Below are positions 59,640 to 64,000 of a stretch of 64,000 nucleotides of DNA, piece by piece. The stretch covers positions 45,417,064 through 45,481,063 of the forward strand of contig CM045734.1 in the NCBI GenBank assembly GCA_024760905.1. The letters are read 5' to 3'. This stretch comes from Plotosus lineatus (taxonomy: Eukaryota > Chordata > Actinopteri > Siluriformes > Plotosidae). The translations under genes and the position numbers were made by a program. Positions within the stretch are counted from its first letter, which is position 1, and the number at the start of each line of letters is the position of its first letter. Below the pieces are notes generated by a model. That model did no database searches. It was not told the origin of the DNA and was given only the letters and a program-made list of their open reading frames with translations.

Positions 59640-59991
59640 ATGAACGGCTATGGCTCGCCGTACCTGTACGTGGGCGGCCCGGTGGCGCAGGCGCGCGCGC
59701 CGCTCCAGAGGACACCCAAGTGCGCGCGGTGCCGCAACCACGGCGTTCTGTCCTGGCTGAAAGGACACAAACGATACTGTCGTTTCAAGGACTGCACGTG
59801 CGACAAGTGCATCCTGATCATTGAGCGCCAGCGCGTCATGGCGGCGCAGGTCGCTCTCCGGCGCCAGCAGGCCAACGAAAGTCTGGAAAGTTTGATCGCC
59901 GAACCGGCGCCGCCACAGCCGCACAGAGCCATGAGCGCAGGGGAGTTACGCTGGAGCGCCGAACCCATCATCACAACCCAATCACCAACAG
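59640..59991 (+). CDS. dmrt3: Dmrt3 exon 1: N-terminus and DM domain
   Basis: The ATG at 59640 starts [20 protein letters not shown], the standard Dmrt3 N-terminus. The DM domain follows at about residues 24-80: C28, C31, H43, C47 and H34, C52, C54, C57 are the zinc ligands, and [19 protein letters not shown] is the recognition helix. The linker has [17 protein letters not shown]. The exon is strongly GC-rich compared with the flanks. The donor is G/GTACAG in phase 1. Dmrt3 is a nuclear transcription factor, known for spinal interneuron (locomotor) specification and also expressed in gonads. It has the same orientation as dmrt1, 8.3 kb downstream of its stop. Confidence 0.97.
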
Positions 59992-60041
59992 GTACAGCAC
60001 ACATGCTGCAGTCACACCCCACTGTTAGCGCGCGCGTCCCA

Positions 60042-60078
60042 GCACATCACATTACATCACATTACATCACATGTTACA
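60042..60078. repeat. Short CACATTACAT tandem repeat
   Basis: Three to four near-perfect 10-bp units (ATCACATTAC) in dmrt3 intron 1. Confidence 0.8.
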
Positions 60079-60113
60079 TACCGGTACGAGGCAAAATTAG
60101 TTTACACATATAT

Positions 60114-60116
<3 letters not shown>

Positions 60117-60167
<51 letters not shown>

Positions 60168-60292
60168 GTGTATATATGTATATATGTATATGTGTATATA
60201 TGTATATATGTATATGTGTATATATGTATATGTGTATATATGTATATGTGTATATGTGTATGTATATATATGTGTGTGTGTGTTGTGTGTGT
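60117..60292. repeat. AT-rich and GTATATAT-type microsatellite
   Basis: An AT tract followed by interleaved TGTATATATGTATATGTG units, about 175 bp in total. Confidence 0.95.
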
Positions 60293-61650
60293 AATATACA
60301 ATTTAAACATTTGTAAGGCAAACATTTAAATGTAGAAAGTAATAAGTGATGAGTGCTGGTGCGAAATACAGCTGTTACTTGAAACATGTATCCCACTGAA
60401 TTAGAGAAATATCACAACAAATTATATTTTTAAGTACTGTTAAAATATCATATATTGTTTATAATTAATATATTATTGTTCTTCTACTTATTATTATTGC
60501 TATTATTATTGTTGTTGTTTTATATTCTATTATTATAGGTTAATATTTTATAATAATGTGAAGACATTCAAAAGCACCATATTATTATTGTTATTATTAA
60601 TTTCTAACAACATAATGTATGGTGTATGTAGTGCCAAGAAAGTCCACCACTATATTCCAGATAAACTATTAAAATGATTGGGGTTTTATTTAGAAGAAGA
60701 AATATATATAAATATAAAATATGCCCCTCTGCTGTAACCCAAATAGTTTATCTTAATATTTTTGGGTGGGAGAAGTTAATGTCTCAGTTATTTGGTCGTG
60801 GGTTTTTAACCTCTGTTTCTTTCAGTAATACAGTAATAAAAGCCCAGAAGTCAGAATGAACTGTATAATAAAATTTGAATGTTGATTACACTGCACTGGG
60901 TTGCGCTGTTCTATAAATGAAATCAAATTGCAGAGGCTGGCATTCTGACAAAAAAAAAAAAAAAAAAGATGGACTGCAGAGGAAGGGAAGTGGCTGAGGG
61001 AAAATAGACATCGACTTTCTATCAGGCTTCTGTAGGAGCAGATGATGTTTATTCGCAGTAAAGATTACTGTAATCAAGGCGGGACAGGCCGAATCGAACC
61101 CAATCGCAATCATTTTCTGGAGAGGTCAGAACTTGGGTGAAATGTTACCAAATAACAGGCAGCTTTGCTAAAAGAGGACAAGGAGAATCGACCACAAATC
61201 TCCACGTGGCAGCAAGTCAGCACTTCTGTGTGAACAACTAAAGGGAAAAAAATCAAGTAAAGCAGAATAAATCAGCCAAGTGCTGACAGTTTCACTGGAT
61301 GTTGCTTTGACTGGGTGCAGGGCCAGCAGTCGTAGCAGGTCCGAGTGCTCACTGTGTGCTAAAACTACTCGATCTCAGTGTATATTTGCCCTCTTGTTGG
61401 GGGCTTTTATATATAATAATGTGTGCTCTATTGCTTTTTGGTCATATCTCAACTGTAAAAAAAAAAAAACACAGGCCAGAGTTAAGGTCAGCCATAAGAT
61501 CAATATGATTAAGTGTTTAGTTGGGCTGTCTGACTGATGTGTGTATGCATGTATGTATGTATGTATGTATGTATGTATGTGTATATGTAAAAACAAAATG
61601 CTTCATCAAACCCATTTTACTCAACCATGTACACATTTATACATTTTTTT
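60293..61650 (+). other. dmrt3 intron 1, middle
   Basis: AT-rich with (ATT)n patches near 60480-60530, poly-A at 60951-60967 and an (ATGT)n tract at about 61546-61582. No exon or transposon recognised. Confidence 0.45.
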
Positions 61651-61656
61651 ATTTTA

Positions 61657-61995
61657 CCCCTTCAACGCCCAAATTATTTTTTGCAGTTAAAAAAAAAATT
61701 ATCACAAGATTTCCTCATCAAAAGACCTCAGGAAACACCCGAATACATTTTTTTCACAAAATTAAAATAACAGAATAATAATAACACGATAACATAATAA
61801 TAACAAATGACATTCTCAAATTATTCGTGAACAACTCAATCCTGTGCACTCAAGGTCGTCTCACAGCTGACTGAGGTATGTGGGATCAAGCTGTGTTGCG
61901 TCAGGCGACGCCACAACAAGTATAGAATGCATCTAGTAGTTAGCTTTTTTTTTTTTTTGAAAGAGAACCATATGGTCCTGCTGAGCGTTAAAGGG
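61657..61995. mobile_element. Probable piggyBac-type MITE
   Basis: Left end CCCCTTCAACGCCC; the complement of the right end is CCCTTTAACGC. The right flank is TTAA (61996-61999) and the left flank TTTA, one change from TTAA. CCCTTT ends with TTAA targets are characteristic of piggyBac. Confidence 0.55.
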
Positions 61996-62149
61996 TTAAT
62001 ACATTAAAAGTATAAAGAATTTGCATTCGCCAATCAATTCATAATTTCAACGTAACAGTATTATATCTGATCTGAAGTCATGGTCTTCTCCATCCTCGAA
62101 GGACGAACAACAACAACAATTGATTCATTTGCCGAAACCTTAGTCCTAT

Positions 62150-62472
62150 GGTTGAGGAGAGGCTGGCGCCTATGTCAGACGACTATGAGCAAAGTCACGG
62201 AACACCCTGAACAGCTTGTTGTCTCAGAGCCCAACACACACACACACACACACACACACAGCTATTCATATTTATATTCACACCAAGGGACAATTGAAAG
62301 CAGTCATTTAGCCTAATGTGCATGTTTTTTGGACTGTGGGAGGAAACCGGAATACCCAGATGAAGTCCACACAAGTACAGGAAGAACGTCACACAAACAT
62401 CTTCGCCAAGTATGATACTTGAACCCAGGACTGTGAGGCAGATGTGATAACCACTACACCACCACCATACTG
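62150..62472 (-). mobile_element. tRNA-derived SINE-C, inverted, near full length
   Basis: On the minus strand the head reads GGTGTAGTGGTTATCACATC (tRNA-Val-like A-box region) with CCTGGGTTCAAGTATC (B box), then CTTCATCTGGGTATTCCGG, TTAGGCTAAATGACTGC, an AC microsatellite (62236-62260) and the GAACAGCTTGTTG / TAGGCGCCAGCC tail module. It is the only SINE-C copy with a clear head. Confidence 0.8.
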
Positions 62473-62599
62473 TTCTCCTTAAAATATAGACCACAGTTAG
62501 TACTGCTTTATCTTAATGTGTGTATGATTTATTTATCTATTTATTTATTCATTCCACATATACATCCATTAACCATCTATCTTTCTTTTTTTTTTTTAG

Positions 62600-63552
62600 A
62601 TTTGAATGAAGACCTCTCGGGTGAGCAATCTGGAGGAGAGAACAGTGGCAGCACCAGTGACCGTGAGCAGGAACCTGCCAGCTCACCTGAGGAGCCCAAA
62701 CCCAACTCCTGCTTCACTCCTGACACTCTGGACCCACCATCTAACCCTGAGGAGCCTCGTTACATCTCACCCAAACCCTGCACTGACCCAGAGCCAAAGC
62801 CTGACAGCCCCAAATCTCCCACTGAGCAAAACCTTTTAATTGAAGGCCTCACAGGTTCTGTATCCCTGCCCTTCAACCTGCGAACCAACCGTCCTCCTCT
62901 AGAGGTACTGAAGAAGATCTTCCCTTCCCACAAACCAGCTGTGCTAGAACTGATCCTGCGGGGCTGTGGAGGTGACCTTGTGGGTGCCATTGAGATACTT
63001 CTCTCAAGCCGTACTACTGCAAAAATGGATAAGCCCTCATCTGAAAACTCTGAGACTTTAATCCTCCCCTCTAGTGGTCATCTCTTTGAGCCTCTGAGCT
63101 CTTATCCAGTCTCCTCCTCCAAGTGGTCAGTGGGTTCTGCCTTTCGTGTGCCAGATTCACTTCGTTTCCCTCCAGAATCACCTGGTGGTGTGATGCCAAC
63201 TCCCTTGGGTGTCCCTCTCCAGCCTAGCTTTTCCCCTGCTCACCGTTACCCACTGATGCTGCGCAACTCTCTGAGCCGTGGTCAAGCTGGGCCTTTTATG
63301 TCTAACGACATGACTTTGTGGAATACGATGAGCTTGCAGCAGCAGTACCAATTCCGATCGCAATACGTCTCGCCCTTCTCAGGGCCATCCTTCCGTGGGT
63401 CACCTCTCCTGGCCTCCAGGTCATCTCAAGACGAACAGCGTGTAAGTATTCAGGAGGATGCAGCCAAACACACTGTATATGGTGCTGGCGACGAGGAGTA
63501 TGATGAGAGATCTGACTCCTCAGACTCCAGGATCCTCAATACTTCATCTTAA
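62600..63552 (+). CDS. dmrt3: Dmrt3 exon 2: acidic linker, DMA domain and C-terminus
   Basis: Enters in phase 1, completing Asp 118 ([12 protein letters not shown]). After a Pro/Glu/Ser-rich linker, the DMA domain lies at about residues 214-254 ([39 protein letters not shown]), a ubiquitin-binding-like fold found in Dmrt3, 4 and 5. The C-terminal part includes [18 protein letters not shown] and ends [17 protein letters not shown], then TAA at 63550-63552. The total of 434 residues is normal for Dmrt3. The acceptor is a long T tract followed by TAG. Confidence 0.97.
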
Positions 63553-64000
63553 CCCACAGATGTAGTAAATATACCAAAAATGTGTTATAAATGGATTGTG
63601 AATGGCAAAAGGGACATAGTGGACTTGTCTGTGTAGGAGCTTCATCATGTAAACTGTACATTATTTGAGCTATTGTTTCGTTCTCATGGTGAGACATTTG
63701 GACCGTTAGTCAGCAACATTTACCAAAAACAATGAAATGACTGAATATTAGTTTGTGAATAATAACCACAGAGTCCTCCTTGCATGAAATATACTGTGAA
63801 TAGTAATGCAGTGTAGAGCTAGGAAAACAATATAAGCATGTAAATTAATTATGAATTCTTGTCATTTATTCACACAAACTCTATATAGGCAGGACATGTA
63901 TGTTAACAGGAATTTCACACGCATTGCAAAATGTATTTTATATGAAGCTTACAAAAAAAAAAACTTGTTGAATGGAATCATTTCAGCAGATTTCTGTATT
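63553..64000 (+). other. dmrt3: dmrt3 3' UTR, running to the window edge
   Basis: AT-rich; no perfect AATAAA before the edge was spotted, only AATAAC-like variants near 63759. The transcript may extend past the window. Confidence 0.5.

Noticed and set aside
59127..59924. 265-codon minus-strand frame across dmrt3 exon 1
   Set aside because: It is antisense of the GC-rich dmrt3 exon and its flank, with simple-repeat-coded segments and no domain.

Overview
The window is vertebrate nuclear DNA, most likely from a ray-finned (probably teleost) fish. Coding is split into exons with GT/AG boundaries. The only host genes recognised are two DM-domain transcription factors, dmrt1 and dmrt3, in the same order and orientation as in the vertebrate DMRT1-DMRT3-DMRT2 cluster. 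Everything else is AT-rich non-coding DNA full of microsatellites, RTE-type LINEs, tRNA-derived SINEs, and Tc1/mariner, pogo/Tigger-like, hAT and TTAA-targeting DNA transposon remains. No prokaryotic features, CRISPR arrays or functional RNA genes were seen. The species cannot be named from this sequence alone.

Layout. 1-3.2 kb: upstream flank of dmrt1 with two adjacent hAT-type MITEs (the second built around a 49-bp tandem array) and SINEs. 3.28-51.3 kb: dmrt1 on the plus strand, five coding exons (3282-3503, 4539-4716, 9317-9474, 22401-22572, 51145-51293) whose phases join into one 292-residue frame. Introns 3 (12.9 kb) and 4 (28.6 kb) hold most of the mobile DNA: a 6.4-kb nest (a LINE and a long-inverted-repeat element inside one TA-flanked element), a second near-complete LINE at 30.3-33.4 kb, pogo-like copies at 26-28, 40-42 and 48-49 kb, Tc1 relics, and an inverted truncated LINE at 49.3-50.4 kb. 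51.3-59.6 kb: intergenic region with the dmrt1 3' UTR, SINEs, a TTATTGGGTTAAT-like array and GC-richer, repeat-poor DNA upstream of dmrt3. 59.64-63.55 kb: dmrt3, two coding exons (59640-59991, 62600-63552), 434 residues, with an N-terminal DM domain and a DMA domain. The rest is dmrt3 3' UTR.

How the parts relate. Dmrt1 is a gonadal (testis-biased) regulator and Dmrt3 a neural and gonadal one; both bind DNA through the intertwined zinc-binding DM domain. The cluster is a recurrent sex-determination locus in vertebrates, so the intron content matters for dating and for regulation. Among the mobile DNA the clearest system is a LINE/SINE partnership. SINE-A copies carry a tRNA-like head with recognisable A and B boxes. 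Their 3' body looks like a piece of the LINE 5' leader fused to the LINE 3' tail, and other copies carry an unrelated second tail. One copy carries both tails inside a single 18-bp target duplication.
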